Positions 1-10,025 of a stretch of 64,000 nt of DNA are shown piece by piece (the stretch's first letter is position 1; each line of letters starts with the position of its first letter). The stretch lies in the NCBI RefSeq assembly GCF_001647545.1, contig NZ_LSZH01000013.1:62001-126000 (forward strand), given 5' to 3'. The position numbers and the translations under genes were made by a program. This DNA is from Acinetobacter sp. SFB (lineage in GTDB: Bacteria; Pseudomonadota; Gammaproteobacteria; Pseudomonadales; Moraxellaceae). The notes beneath the pieces are model-generated. The model ran no database searches, was not told where the DNA came from, and saw only the letters and a list, made by a program, of their open reading frames with translations.

Positions 1-1
1 A

Positions 2-205
2 TCAATTCATGGATTACGGCGTTCATTCAAAACTCTTTCAGAATGGATATCTTTACCTAGTGGTATCGTTGCCCAGATTGCAGGACATAAACCTAGCGGT
101 ACCGAAGAGAAGCATTACACTGTGCGACCAATCGATTTACTTAGAAAATGGCATACAAAATATGAAAGCTGGATGCTATCAGAAGCTGGTATTACACAAC
201 AATAA
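2..205 (+). CDS. Tyrosine integrase, C-terminal fragment (cut by window edge)
   Basis: Reading from base 2 gives 67 codons without a start, ending at TAA 203-205. The peptide carries the last three catalytic-box motifs of tyrosine recombinases: HGLRRSF (the H-x-x-R box), AGHK (second histidine) and HYT (candidate nucleophilic tyrosine), followed by a short charged tail typical of phage-type integrases. The upstream part, with the first catalytic arginine, lies outside the window. An integrase ending here suggests that a genomic island or prophage abuts the catabolic locus to the right. The fold is clear; whether the whole gene is intact cannot be judged. Confidence 0.8.
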   Translation, partial: SIHGLRRSFKTLSEWISLPSGIVAQIAGHKPSGTEEKHYTVRPIDLLRKWHTKYESWMLSEAGITQQ

Positions 206-253
206 TTGTAAAAATATTCTTTAAAAAGCGTTCTAAGGCCCTTTTTATTCACT

Positions 254-379
254 TTACTTTTGCTTCGGACTTTTAGGCCTATCAGGAAGAGTACGTTCTA
301 TAAGCACTGCCTCTAATGCTGGATTTAGATAATTTTTTTTTGGAAAATGGTAAGATATGATCAATATAAAAGAGATATC
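254..379 (-). pseudogene. Possible C-terminal gene remnant
   Basis: The minus strand is open for about 42 codons down to TAA 254-256 and reads like the tail of a protein (it ends ...TLPDRPKSPKQK), but it has no start codon and an in-frame stop just upstream. The stretch NYLNPALEA faintly recalls the C-terminus of LysR-type regulators, which would suit the next gene, but the match is too short to trust. The rest of 206-652 shows no gene, only A/T-rich sequence that should hold the promoter of the dioxygenase gene. Confidence 0.25.
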
Positions 380-652
380 AACTTAATTAGATAGCCTCAG
401 TATTACTTGTTTTTTAATTTATTTCATATTTTAAAAAAATCATACTTAAAATATGATGGACTTGTATTCAAATACTGAATAGCCACCGATTTTGTAGACA
501 CCTTTTAGTCCACTTAATTTAAAAAAAACTAACTAGTACTTCTTAAATTGCTTATTTCTTTGTTCATGCTTCGATGCTTATATCTTCTTTAACATCAAAA
601 AACATTTGATGGCCACGTATTCTTCCCTAATTATTGATCAGGAGCGGTGCCC

Positions 653-1444
653 ATGTTGGAAGAAGAGCAAAGAATATTTGAACAAGACGGTGTTGTTGTT
701 TTACGAGGCTTTTTTAAAGATTGGATTGATTTGCTTGAATCCGGTGTAAATGCAAATGAGCAAAATCCAGGTCAATGGTTTCGTGACTATACCCCTGGGC
801 AAACTCAAGGCCGATTCTGGGCAGATTATTGTAATTGGCAACGTATTGACGCTTTCAATCAATTTGTCCAACAAAGTCCCGCAGCTGAGATAGTCAAAGC
901 CTTAATGCAGTCTCAAAGTGTGCGCATGTTCCATGAACATGTACTGGTTAAAGGTGCAGGTTCATCCAAGGTCACGCCTTGGCATCATGATGCACCTTAT
1001 TATCCGGTGGATGCTAAACAGACCTTAAGTTTATGGATTCCATTGGATCCAATTGCACGTGAATCTTCGATTGAATTTATCGCGGGTTCGCATAAGTGGG
1101 GCAAACACTTTAGACCCTTAAGCTTCAATGGTGAATATTATGATCATGGCGATACGCAAGAAGAGATCCTTCCCGATATTGATCATCACCGCGAAGATTA
1201 CAATATTGTCGGTTGGGAACTACAACCAGGTGATGCGATTGCGTTTAACTACCTCACAATTCACGGAGCACCTGGTAATGCATCAACCCAACACTCAAGA
1301 CGAGCCGTTTCTTTTCGCTTGTTAGGTGATGAAGCAGTCTATGTGAATCGTGGTGGCAAGACTTCTCCACAGTACCCGCAATATATTGGCAAACTTTCTA
1401 TGGGTGATGCATTGCCTGAAGATGAGTTCCCTTTTGTAGCCTAA
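653..1444 (+). CDS. PhyH-family Fe(II)/2-oxoglutarate-type dioxygenase (first copy)
   Basis: A 263-residue protein of the phytanoyl-CoA dioxygenase (PhyH) superfamily. The iron-binding facial triad is visible: H111-x-D113 in WHHDAPYYP and H204 in TIHGAPGN, with R216/R217 as candidate 2-oxoglutarate anchor. Members hydroxylate or oxidatively demethylate small molecules using O2 and 2-oxoglutarate. A GTG six bases upstream is in frame, but AGGAG at 640-644 is spaced correctly only for the ATG at 653. It stands alone on the plus strand, facing away from the integrase remnant, and converges on the formaldehyde dehydrogenase gene. Substrate unknown; family membership is firm. Confidence 0.85.
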   Translation: MLEEEQRIFEQDGVVVLRGFFKDWIDLLESGVNANEQNPGQWFRDYTPGQTQGRFWADYCNWQRIDAFNQFVQQSPAAEIVKALMQSQSVRMFHEHVLVKGAGSSKVTPWHHDAPYYPVDAKQTLSLWIPLDPIARESSIEFIAGSHKWGKHFRPLSFNGEYYDHGDTQEEILPDIDHHREDYNIVGWELQPGDAIAFNYLTIHGAPGNASTQHSRRAVSFRLLGDEAVYVNRGGKTSPQYPQYIGKLSMGDALPEDEFPFVA

Positions 1445-1525
1445 ACTTTCACTCCACAATTGTTGTATTTCCCCTTTTGCACCGGTGTTCGTCCATTCGA
1501 ACATTGGTTTTTTATTCTAAAATAA

Positions 1526-1553
1526 TAAAAAAAGCCCAAAAATTTGGGCCTTT
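1526..1553. terminator. Bidirectional rho-independent terminator
   Basis: A GCCCAAA/TTTGGGC hairpin is preceded by a run of A and followed by CCTTTAT. It lies between the converging dioxygenase and adhC/frmA genes and has its better T-run on the minus strand. Confidence 0.7.
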
Positions 1554-1574
1554 ATCCCTGATCTGATGAAAGAC

Positions 1575-2702
<1,128 letters not shown>

Positions 2703-3004
2703 TTATCCTTAATTTATTGTGTTGCTTTTCAAACTTAAGCCTTTCAATTAAAGCTTAAAACTTTAAACGAACAATAAAATTTTCATTAAAAAATCTCTTC
2801 ACTTTTATATGAATTTCAGGCGGCTGAAGCAATTCGGTTTTTTTGATTCATACGTTCTGCTTATATGATTTTCACTATTCACCAGACCTACTTATATTGA
2901 ATCCATCGAAACAGAATTCATTTTTTTTTAAGTTTTAGGCTTTCAAGAAAAGAAACCATAAACAGCAAACTGTCACAGTGGGCTTTGGAAATAGGATAAA
3001 TAAG

Positions 3005-4279
3005 ATGAAATTAGATAATTTAAATATCGATACTGTGGTCGTTGGTGCGGGGCAAGCTGGCGTTGCAATGAGTGAACATTTGTCCCTTTTAGGTATTTCA
3101 CATGTGGTTCTGGAAAAGAACCGTATCGCTGAAGCTTGGCGTACACGCCGCTGGGATTCCCTGGTTGCCAATGGCCCTTGCTGGCATGACCGTTTTCCAA
3201 ATATGGAATTTGATGCAGATCCAGATGCGTTTGTTCATCATAATCAAGTGGCAGATTACTTTGAAAAATATGCTAAAAAATTCAATATGCCGATCCATAC
3301 TGGCGTGACTGTTCATAAAGTTTGCAAATCAGCGCATCAGTTAGGCTTTACCCTAGAAACTTCAGAAGGCACCATTTACGCACAACATATCGTTTCTGCT
3401 ACAGGGGCATTCCAGAAAGCGGTTATTCCATCCATTGCACTCAAAAATCCTTCTTTCTATCAAATTCACTCAGATGACTATAAAAATCCGCAGCAACTGC
3501 CGGAAGGTGCAGTACTGGTCATTGGTGCAGGTTCATCTGGTGTACAGATTGCGGATGAACTGAACCGGGCCGGCAAGAAAGTTTATTTATCAGTTGGCCG
3601 TCATGAGCGCCCGCCTCGTACTTACCGTAACCGCGATAATGTCTGGTGGTTAGGTGTACTGGGTGGCTGGGACTTCATGCGTAGCGATACTGGTCCTTTA
3701 AAAGGTTTCGCAGTGAGTGGGGCACATGGGGGTGTCAATGTAGATTTCCGCGTATTGGCGAATCAGGGCATTACTCTGGTCGGTAGCACTGAGTCATTTG
3801 AAGATCAAACAATCAGATTCAAAGCCAACCTGAAATACAATCTGGATGAAGGTGATGCAGCACTCATGGCTTTCTATGATGAAGCAGATGCCTATATCGA
3901 AAATAACGGTTTAGATTTGCCCCCAGAGCCACAAGCACGCAAATTTCTAGCAAACCCCGAATGTGTTACCAATCCGATTCTGGATTTAGATATGCAAGTA
4001 GCCAACATCACTTCAGTGATTTGGGCATCCGGTTTTGGCTATGACTTTAGCTGGTTACAGGTAGATGCTTTCGATGAGTTGAATAAACCCATCCATAAAC
4101 AAGGGATATCACCACAACGCGGTGTGTATTTCTTAGGTTTACCCTACCTGACCGGTCGTGGATCCAGTTTCATCTGGGGAGTATGGCACGATGCCAAACA
4201 TATTGCTGAACATATCGATATCCAACGTAAATATCAGGAGTATCAAACTGATAAAAATTTGTTGAAACACTCAGCCTGA
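3005..4279 (+). CDS. Flavin-containing monooxygenase (CzcO-like NAD(P)H-flavoprotein)
   Basis: A 424-residue two-dinucleotide-fold flavoprotein: FAD site GAGQAG at 14-19 and NADPH site GAGSSG at 174-179, with the linking segment FYQIHSDDY where Baeyer-Villiger and N-oxygenase families carry their fingerprint. Such enzymes oxygenate soft nucleophiles (N or S) or ketones. ATG 3005 has SD AGGA at 2993-2996; an in-frame GTG at 2978 gives nine extra residues without a good SD. It is divergent from frmA over 315 bases and followed by the TauD-like gene after a hairpin. The exact reaction cannot be read from sequence. Confidence 0.85.
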   Translation: MKLDNLNIDTVVVGAGQAGVAMSEHLSLLGISHVVLEKNRIAEAWRTRRWDSLVANGPCWHDRFPNMEFDADPDAFVHHNQVADYFEKYAKKFNMPIHTGVTVHKVCKSAHQLGFTLETSEGTIYAQHIVSATGAFQKAVIPSIALKNPSFYQIHSDDYKNPQQLPEGAVLVIGAGSSGVQIADELNRAGKKVYLSVGRHERPPRTYRNRDNVWWLGVLGGWDFMRSDTGPLKGFAVSGAHGGVNVDFRVLANQGITLVGSTESFEDQTIRFKANLKYNLDEGDAALMAFYDEADAYIENNGLDLPPEPQARKFLANPECVTNPILDLDMQVANITSVIWASGFGYDFSWLQVDAFDELNKPIHKQGISPQRGVYFLGLPYLTGRGSSFIWGVWHDAKHIAEHIDIQRKYQEYQTDKNLLKHSA

Positions 4280-4293
4280 ACCACTAATTATGG

Positions 4294-4327
4294 GCACATA
4301 TAGGTTCAAGACTCATATGTGCTTTTT
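4294..4327 (+). terminator. Rho-independent terminator or attenuator between FMO and TauD-like genes
   Basis: Arms GCACATAT (4294-4301) and ATATGTGC (4315-4322) are followed by five T. It sits in the 83-base gap between two same-strand genes, so it may reduce rather than abolish read-through. Confidence 0.6.
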
Positions 4328-4362
4328 CATCTAAAGACATGAACCCATATGTGAGGATAATA

Positions 4363-5355
4363 ATGAACACCATTTTAAAATCTAAAATTACCGATAAATG
4401 TGCATGGATAGGTGCAGAAATTGCACAGAAACAAGACTGGATCTATCTTCTTTCTGACCATATGATCCGTGTTATTGATGAGGCCTTATTAAAACTGGCA
4501 GATAAACGACTCAACGCCCCGGATTTTGATCTAAGCGATATTAAAATTGAAGATCCTGAGTTTCTAGCACAAATCCAGTATATTTCTGATGAGCTGGAAA
4601 ACGGCTATGGTTTTATCGTAATCCGTGGCTTGGATGCACAGAAATATTCTGAAGCACAATTGGCTAATATCTATTATCTGATTGGTCTACATATGGGTAC
4701 ACTAGTCACCCAAAATGCACGAGGGGATTTAATTGGTTTTGTGGAAAATATCGGTGATAAAAACAATAAAATGACCCGAGTCTATGAAACCAATGCCTAT
4801 TTACCTTACCACTCTGATATGAGTGATGTAGTAGGTTTATTGTCTATCCGTAAAGCTAAGGAGGGCGGTTTAAGCAGCATTATCAGTTCTTCTACGGTCT
4901 ATAACCGTATTCTGGAAGAGTATCCAGAATACTTGGGCTATTATTATCACACGGCCTGGTATGACCATCTAGGTGAAGTCGATCCATCCTTAACTCCAAT
5001 CTTCAGTTACCATGAAGGTAAACTGGCCTGCCGCTATTTACGCCACTATATTGAATTAGGGCATGCGCGCAGAAATATTCCCCTTTCTCAGGTACAGATT
5101 GAAGCATTCGACCTGTTTGACCGCCTGAGCCATGACCCAGAACTTCGACTAGATATGATGCTTGAACCAGGTGATATCCAGTTCTGTAATAATTACTGTG
5201 TCATGCACTCACGCACTTCCTTTGAAGATTTTGATGCGCTGACACAGCGTCGTAAGCTGTTGCGCTTATGGCTACAAATGCCGAATGCCAGAAGCCTGGC
5301 ACCAGATTTTCCGGGACGGAATGGTATTCCTAAAGGTTTGGGTATGGCTGCTTAA
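4363..5355 (+). CDS. TauD/TfdA-family Fe(II)/2-oxoglutarate dioxygenase
   Basis: A 330-residue protein with the TauD-type metal triad H150-x-D152 (LPYHSDMSD) and H282 (CVMHSRTSF), and arginines R297/R301 in QRRKLLRLW for the 2-oxoglutarate carboxylate. Known relatives hydroxylate taurine, 2,4-D, gamma-butyrobetaine or other small acids, often with loss of a leaving group. ATG 4363 has GAGG at 4353-4356; the in-frame ATG at 4339 lacks an SD. It follows the monooxygenase on the same strand and is the second of three such oxygenases in the locus. Substrate unknown. Confidence 0.85.
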   Translation: MNTILKSKITDKCAWIGAEIAQKQDWIYLLSDHMIRVIDEALLKLADKRLNAPDFDLSDIKIEDPEFLAQIQYISDELENGYGFIVIRGLDAQKYSEAQLANIYYLIGLHMGTLVTQNARGDLIGFVENIGDKNNKMTRVYETNAYLPYHSDMSDVVGLLSIRKAKEGGLSSIISSSTVYNRILEEYPEYLGYYYHTAWYDHLGEVDPSLTPIFSYHEGKLACRYLRHYIELGHARRNIPLSQVQIEAFDLFDRLSHDPELRLDMMLEPGDIQFCNNYCVMHSRTSFEDFDALTQRRKLLRLWLQMPNARSLAPDFPGRNGIPKGLGMAA

Positions 5356-5364
5356 ACCGGAATC

Positions 5365-5389
5365 AAAAAGAGGCTTTCGCCTCTTTTTT
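5365..5389 (+). terminator. Rho-independent terminator of the FMO-TauD unit
   Basis: AAAAAGAGGC-TTTC-GCCTCTTTTT hairpin with T-run, ten bases after the TauD-like stop codon. Confidence 0.85.
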
Positions 5390-5545
5390 ATGCCTTCAAA
5401 CTACGCGTTCACTTTTAGAAGCTGGCTTTTACTTCTTTTGTAACTAGTTGCGTATTCTTATCTTAATTGACATTAAATCTGACCAATAAATGAACAGTAA
5501 TTCCTAGCTCATTTGGACACTTCAGTGTAACTCCAAATTTTAGAC

Positions 5546-5690
5546 AAAAAAAAGCTCATCCGAGGGACGGATGAGCATCGAAAAGCATTACAAGAATAAC
5601 AATAAGGAGGAGTAAATCAGAAGCTACAGCATCTAGTTAAGAATAACACAGATCACTTGTTGATCAATAAAGGTCTTTTTTTTACATATT
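5546..5690 (-). ncRNA. Candidate small RNA (minus strand) ending in a strong terminator
   Basis: A nine-base-pair GCTCATCCG/CGGATGAGC hairpin (5554-5576) is followed on the minus strand by eight T. No minus-strand gene ends here: the porin at 6110 has its own terminator. The 110 bases before the hairpin lack an open frame but contain CTCCTCCTTATT, an anti-Shine-Dalgarno-like motif of the sort used by small RNAs that block ribosome binding. AT-rich, promoter-like sequence lies around 5700-5730. The 5' end is a guess. Confidence 0.4.
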
Positions 5691-6059
5691 AAGATAAAAA
5701 ATCTATTATTTTTTGACCAATTTATATTGTTGATTCACTGTAAAATATACTATTAAATATTTAAATTTATAGCTTTAAAGAAAGAACAAAACCAAAAAAT
5801 CCCGACATTTTTTCAGGCTTGACTTGTTTAAAAAATACCTAACGTTAAATGGGGTTTATGATCCCCCCTCTTTCAAAATCATTAGCTATAAATTTATAAG
5901 CATCACTTTCTTCTTTAGAGGAAAATGAAAGTTCAGGCTTATCTCTCTGTGTAATAAACATACCATTCTGCTTTTTATTTTAAGATACTAATTCATTCAG
6001 AGTTTTTGATTTTGCAACTAGCTAGCCATCCTAAAATACTGCCTCTTCATTGTTAAAAT
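5577..6059. other. Gene-free interval between TauD-like gene and porin
   Basis: Very AT-rich. Apart from the candidate small RNA at its left side I see no open frame with a ribosome site. The AAGGAGG at 5604-5610 on the plus strand has no start codon at a usable distance. Confidence 0.5.
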
Positions 6060-6090
6060 AAAAAAGACCGCATTTAATTGCGGTCTTTTA
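6060..6090. terminator. Rho-independent terminator of the porin gene
   Basis: AAAAGACCGCA / TGCGGTCTTTT hairpin with A and T tracts on either side, 20 bases past the porin stop. Confidence 0.85.
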
Positions 6091-6109
6091 AAAGCTTGGT
6101 TCTTAAATC

Positions 6110-7282
6110 TTAGAACAGATAAGAAACTTGTAGGTTTAACATATTTTCACTCTTGGCTGAGTTACCTTGAGCATAAGATTCTGTTGGTCCACCAATCAGG
6201 AAGTCATTTTTACCCATGATATAATCTGCAACAAACATCAGGTTATTGTAGTACGCAGTCACACCAAGTATATGACGGGTTGAATCTTTAAAACCATCCT
6301 CTGATTTAGCATATTGGCTATACATAAAGTGCGGTTCAATTTCACTAAATTTCCCTACATTTTTAAATGAGTAAGCAAAATCTACCATATAGAACATGCC
6401 TTCATTGGCAACCATAAAGTTATCATCAAATGACCCCATTAAAGATGCTTCAGGTGTCACTGGGTCGGCATTATCTACGTCATTTTTACCCAATGTTGCT
6501 ATAACACCCAGGTTGTTGTAGCGTAAATTGCCAAATAAAGCCCATGCCTGGCGGTCACCAGTGGTACCAAAAGTTTTATTGTCGATATCTGATGACCAGT
6601 AAGAAGCCCCGATACTACTTGAAACCCCTTCAGACAAACCAGAAATGTCCTGCTGAACACGGGCAATAAACATATCCGTTTCATCGAGATGAGTCAGCGA
6701 GAAATCTTCTGGTTTAACAAAGTTCGTGGTGTAGCGACTTGCATCTTCAGAATAAGGACCTGAATAGCGACCACCATCTCCTGGGAAATAACCCAGTTCA
6801 AGTTTGGTACCGGTATCGAATTTACCTTGGTATTTAATCCCGAGGTTATGTACATCTTCCAGACCGATCTGGGTCATTACACCACCGTAGTAATTACTTT
6901 CCCAAAAACGACCTGGCCCAAAAGGTACGGCTTGCAGACCCGCCTGAATCAGATGCTGGTCATTAATGTTATAGCCTGCATAAGCATCCACAAGCGTGGA
7001 AAAATCACACAGCTTATCAAATTGATAGCAACGATATTCTACATGCCCGAATAGCTTGGGTGATTTGTAATCTAGGTTAATCCGGGCAGCATCAAAAGTG
7101 AATTTATGATCATTATCAGTCCAGCTTTTATCTTGAAATTTGGCACGAACAAAACCAGATACCCTTAATTCCCCCGCAATCGTTTTTGCATCGCCTATAC
7201 TCAGATTCCCTGCAAACACAGGTGCACTTAAACTTGCAACTATAGCCAACGCACAACAATGTTTTAACACTTTCATTTTCAT
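6110..7282 (-). CDS. Outer-membrane porin
   Basis: A 390-residue beta-barrel protein. A signal peptide (basic start, hydrophobic core, cleavage near APVFA-GN at residue 25) is followed by alternating polar/hydrophobic strands and a C-terminal ...LQVSYLF ending in phenylalanine, the BAM recognition signature. Segments such as FDAARINLDYKSP resemble the phosphate/carbohydrate-type porin families. It lies just downstream of a binding-lipoprotein gene on the same strand (48 bases), so it is probably co-transcribed with it and brings the locus substrate across the outer membrane; the specificity is inferred from position. ATG 7282 or the second ATG two codons later could be the start. Confidence 0.8.
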   Translation of the reverse strand: MKMKVLKHCCALAIVASLSAPVFAGNLSIGDAKTIAGELRVSGFVRAKFQDKSWTDNDHKFTFDAARINLDYKSPKLFGHVEYRCYQFDKLCDFSTLVDAYAGYNINDQHLIQAGLQAVPFGPGRFWESNYYGGVMTQIGLEDVHNLGIKYQGKFDTGTKLELGYFPGDGGRYSGPYSEDASRYTTNFVKPEDFSLTHLDETDMFIARVQQDISGLSEGVSSSIGASYWSSDIDNKTFGTTGDRQAWALFGNLRYNNLGVIATLGKNDVDNADPVTPEASLMGSFDDNFMVANEGMFYMVDFAYSFKNVGKFSEIEPHFMYSQYAKSEDGFKDSTRHILGVTAYYNNLMFVADYIMGKNDFLIGGPTESYAQGNSAKSENMLNLQVSYLF

Positions 7283-7330
7283 CTATAAGTTCTCAATAAT
7301 TTAGTTTTAATCGATATTTAATTTGAGGAA

Positions 7331-8179
7331 TTAGTTCGGCATATATTTTTGAATTTCTTCATCCGTTGGCGCTTGTAACTTGTATTTAGCCAATAACTGG
7401 TCGTATTCCCCTGATTTTTTAATAGCCTCTAAACCACTTTTTATTTTGTTTAGCATCTCGGTATCACCTTTAGGAACGGCAATACCACCCAAAATTGGGA
7501 AGAATGGCTCAGTTGAACTAATCACCAATCGCCCATTCAGTTTTTCAACAGTACTTAGTGCAACACTTGCATCGTCATACTGAGCATCAACAGCTTGGGC
7601 TAAAAGTGCCTGTACAGACTCTGGTGAAGTCACAAATTCGCGAATCGTGATTGGTGCTTTCCCTTTAGCGACGCAGCTTTCTTCTGACATTTGGCGAAGC
7701 TGTTCAGGGAACATGGAGCCTTTTTGCGAAGCAACAGTTTTGCCACACAGATCATCACGGGTTTTAGGTTGGAATGGTGAATCCGCTAAAGCGATGAGTG
7801 CTTCGGTGGTCATAAAATATGGCACCATATCGACTTTTTCTAGACGCTCTTTGGTGATGTATAAAGCTGACATCAACAGGTCAAATTTTTTCGCTTCCAA
7901 GCCAGTGACCAAGTTAGAGAATCGACTATCCACAAAATTTGCTTTATCACCAGATTGTTCAAAAATTTTATTGGCAATATCAATGTCAAAACCGGCAGGT
8001 TTATCATTTTCAAGATACTCAAATGGTGGGAAAGTGATATCACTACCGATTTGATATACCTTTTCAGAAGCTTCCGCCTTTGTTGCTTTTTGTGGTACTG
8101 ATTTATCGCTACATGCAGATAGTCCGCACGCTAAACCCAGAGCAACAATAAGGGGTTTTACTTTCAAGGCTAAACTCAT
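7331..8179 (-). CDS. Amino-acid-type ABC transporter substrate-binding lipoprotein (first copy)
   Basis: A 282-residue family-3 periplasmic binding protein. The lipobox LSAC puts the lipidated cysteine at residue 23. The mature start carries the usual IGSDITFPPFEYLE motif, followed by DVD-type ligand segments through MSALYITKER. The frame stays open 38 codons further upstream, but the GGAG (8186-8189) fits ATG 8179 with six-base spacing. It is paralogous to the lipoprotein at 10,026 (shared TFPP-EYL, SALYITKERL-like, DAQYDDA/DIQYDDA and APT-E stretches). No permease lies next to it; it probably feeds the fused permease-ATPase at 11,051. Confidence 0.88.
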   Translation of the reverse strand: MSLALKVKPLIVALGLACGLSACSDKSVPQKATKAEASEKVYQIGSDITFPPFEYLENDKPAGFDIDIANKIFEQSGDKANFVDSRFSNLVTGLEAKKFDLLMSALYITKERLEKVDMVPYFMTTEALIALADSPFQPKTRDDLCGKTVASQKGSMFPEQLRQMSEESCVAKGKAPITIREFVTSPESVQALLAQAVDAQYDDASVALSTVEKLNGRLVISSTEPFFPILGGIAVPKGDTEMLNKIKSGLEAIKKSGEYDQLLAKYKLQAPTDEEIQKYMPN

Positions 8180-8341
8180 TTTCATCTCCAGACACACATT
8201 TTGAATAACTTTAAAAATGTTATACGTGAGTTTTTTTAAGAAAGTAATTTTGAATTTCTGTGCTAATAATCCAGAAAAAACGATGCAATACATACGCTAA
8301 AAAATATTAGACTTTTCCTATATTTAAATGAGATAAACCAT

Positions 8342-9067
8342 ATGAAAAGTGAATCACAAATACGCATAGATTTAGCCGTTTCGCTTCGTTTAAGTGCAAA
8401 ATTAGGCATGCATGAAGCTGTTGCAAATCACTTTAGTGCAGCTGTAACGGATGATGGAAAATCATTCCTACTGAATCCCAAATGGGTGCACTTTTCCAAG
8501 GTCAAAGCCAGTGACCTGATTTTGGTTCATGCAAATGATCCGGACAGTTTCGAAAAAGGAAAAATTGATTCAACCGCGTGGGCGATCCATGGACAAATAC
8601 ACCAGATGAGACCTGATATCAAAGTCATCATGCACTTACATCCGATCTATGCCACAGCCCTTTCATGCTTAAAAAATCCGACCTTGTTGCCGATTGAGCA
8701 AAATAGTGCGCGTTATTTTAATCGCGTATCTTATGACTCAAATTACAGTGGTATGGCAGACCAATTGGCAGAAGGTCAACGTCTGGCAGGCTTACTGAAA
8801 GATAATTCACGTTTACTGATGGGAAATCATGGCATCCTGATTGGTTCACATGATATCGGGGTTGCTTTTGATGATATGTATACCTTTGAACGTGCAAGCC
8901 AAATCCTGATTAATGCTTATTCTACCGGTCAGACCCTGAATATATTGAATGATCAGGTAGCAGAAAAAACTGCACAGGATTGGGAAAAAATTGAAGATTT
9001 CAGCATTGCTCATTTTGAACAAATGAAATCGATTCTAATTCAGGAAGATCCAAGTGTTATAGATTAA
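8342..9067 (+). CDS. Class II aldolase/adducin-family protein
   Basis: A 241-residue protein of the L-fuculose-phosphate aldolase/adducin fold. The zinc ligands H98 and H100 (MHLHPIYA) and H163 (MGNHGIL) are present, and the segment around residue 77 (STAWAIHGQIH) matches the usual catalytic loop region. Family members cleave or epimerise sugar phosphates, but many act on hydroxy-acids or decarboxylate small acids. It is divergent from the binding-lipoprotein gene over 162 bases and converges on the second PhyH-like gene. In this setting it could cleave a hydroxylated product of the dioxygenases; that is inference. Confidence 0.82.
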   Translation: MKSESQIRIDLAVSLRLSAKLGMHEAVANHFSAAVTDDGKSFLLNPKWVHFSKVKASDLILVHANDPDSFEKGKIDSTAWAIHGQIHQMRPDIKVIMHLHPIYATALSCLKNPTLLPIEQNSARYFNRVSYDSNYSGMADQLAEGQRLAGLLKDNSRLLMGNHGILIGSHDIGVAFDDMYTFERASQILINAYSTGQTLNILNDQVAEKTAQDWEKIEDFSIAHFEQMKSILIQEDPSVID

Positions 9068-9085
9068 ATAAAGATTTTAGGACAT

Positions 9086-9115
9086 AAAAAAGAGCTTCTT
9101 TTGAAGCTCTTTTTT
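9086..9115. terminator. Bidirectional rho-independent terminator
   Basis: AAGAGCTTC / GAAGCTCTT hairpin flanked by A and T tracts between the converging aldolase-like and PhyH-like genes. Confidence 0.85.
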
Positions 9116-9127
9116 ATTGCTTTAGGC

Positions 9128-9997
9128 TTATGCTATTTCTAAGCCGGCCTGTTGCACAAAGAATGAAGCACCTTTTGGCTTTTGCGGTAGTTTTAACTGG
9201 TTAGCACTCATACGGACTTGACCACTTTCTATGCCATAGACCACTTGACCTTGATGTACGCTTGGTAAAGGATTGTCTGATAGTGGTACTGCATCTTCAG
9301 CAGCGTAAACCGTAATAAATAAATAACGTGGCAGTTCAGTATTGTTCGCACCAGAAGCATGCAGTAAGCGGGTATGCATAAAGCACACTGAACCTGCAGG
9401 ACCGATACAAGATACATAATTTTGGCATTGTTCTACTTCAATAGCATCTTCAACCTTACCTGTGAATCGTCCATCTTGCCAGTGGTTAAATAATTTCCCT
9501 TTATGGCTCCCCGGAATGACTTGTAATGGACCATTCTCCGCTGTGACTTCACCTACCATTAACAATGCAGTGATCATGTCGTCATTGGTATGCGGTGTAA
9601 ATGGAAAATCCTGGTGCCATTTTACTGTTGTTGCCGTATGCGGTAGCTTGGCATTCACTTTACTGTGATGAAAGCGCGTGCCGTTGCCACCAATTAATTG
9701 CCCTGCCATTTCCGCCATGCTTGAATGAATCGCTGTTTCATAATATGCATCTGAAATCTCGGTAGGAGAACTTACACGTCTTAAAGCTGGATGGTCTGCA
9801 TGGTGATCTACAGGATCCACGTCAAAACGTGAACGACCGTCAATTGTTTCCCCATAAGCCTCAGTATACTGACGACTTTCTTCTACCCAAGATTCCAGTT
9901 GCGCACGTAAACCCGATAATTCATCTGGACTCATGACATTTTCAACTACTAAAAAACCGTCACGATGGAATTGTTCAATTTGTTCTTTTCTTAACAT
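9128..9997 (-). CDS. PhyH-family Fe(II)/2-oxoglutarate-type dioxygenase (second copy)
   Basis: A 289-residue PhyH protein with H128-Q-D130 (KWHQDFPF), distal H213 (LLHASGANNT) and R224 (LPRYLF). It is the better-preserved family pattern of the two PhyH proteins here and resembles dioxygenases acting on free amino acids and related small substrates; the two PhyH copies are only distantly alike. Start ATG 9997 has GAAGG nine bases upstream. It lies 28 bases after the second binding-lipoprotein gene, so import and oxidation are probably in one transcript. Ectoine hydroxylase was considered but no ectoine gene is nearby. Confidence 0.85.
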   Translation of the reverse strand: MLRKEQIEQFHRDGFLVVENVMSPDELSGLRAQLESWVEESRQYTEAYGETIDGRSRFDVDPVDHHADHPALRRVSSPTEISDAYYETAIHSSMAEMAGQLIGGNGTRFHHSKVNAKLPHTATTVKWHQDFPFTPHTNDDMITALLMVGEVTAENGPLQVIPGSHKGKLFNHWQDGRFTGKVEDAIEVEQCQNYVSCIGPAGSVCFMHTRLLHASGANNTELPRYLFITVYAAEDAVPLSDNPLPSVHQGQVVYGIESGQVRMSANQLKLPQKPKGASFFVQQAGLEIA

Positions 9998-10025
9998 GTT
10001 ATTTTACCTTCACTATTTACGTCAG

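Noticed and set aside
9..224. 71-codon plus-strand frame at the left edge
   Set aside because: It overlaps the integrase tail in another frame; the integrase motifs show which frame is real.
9128..9997. Ectoine hydroxylase (EctD)
   Set aside because: The PhyH pattern is shared, but no ectoine synthesis or uptake gene is near, and the protein sits with an amino-acid-type importer.
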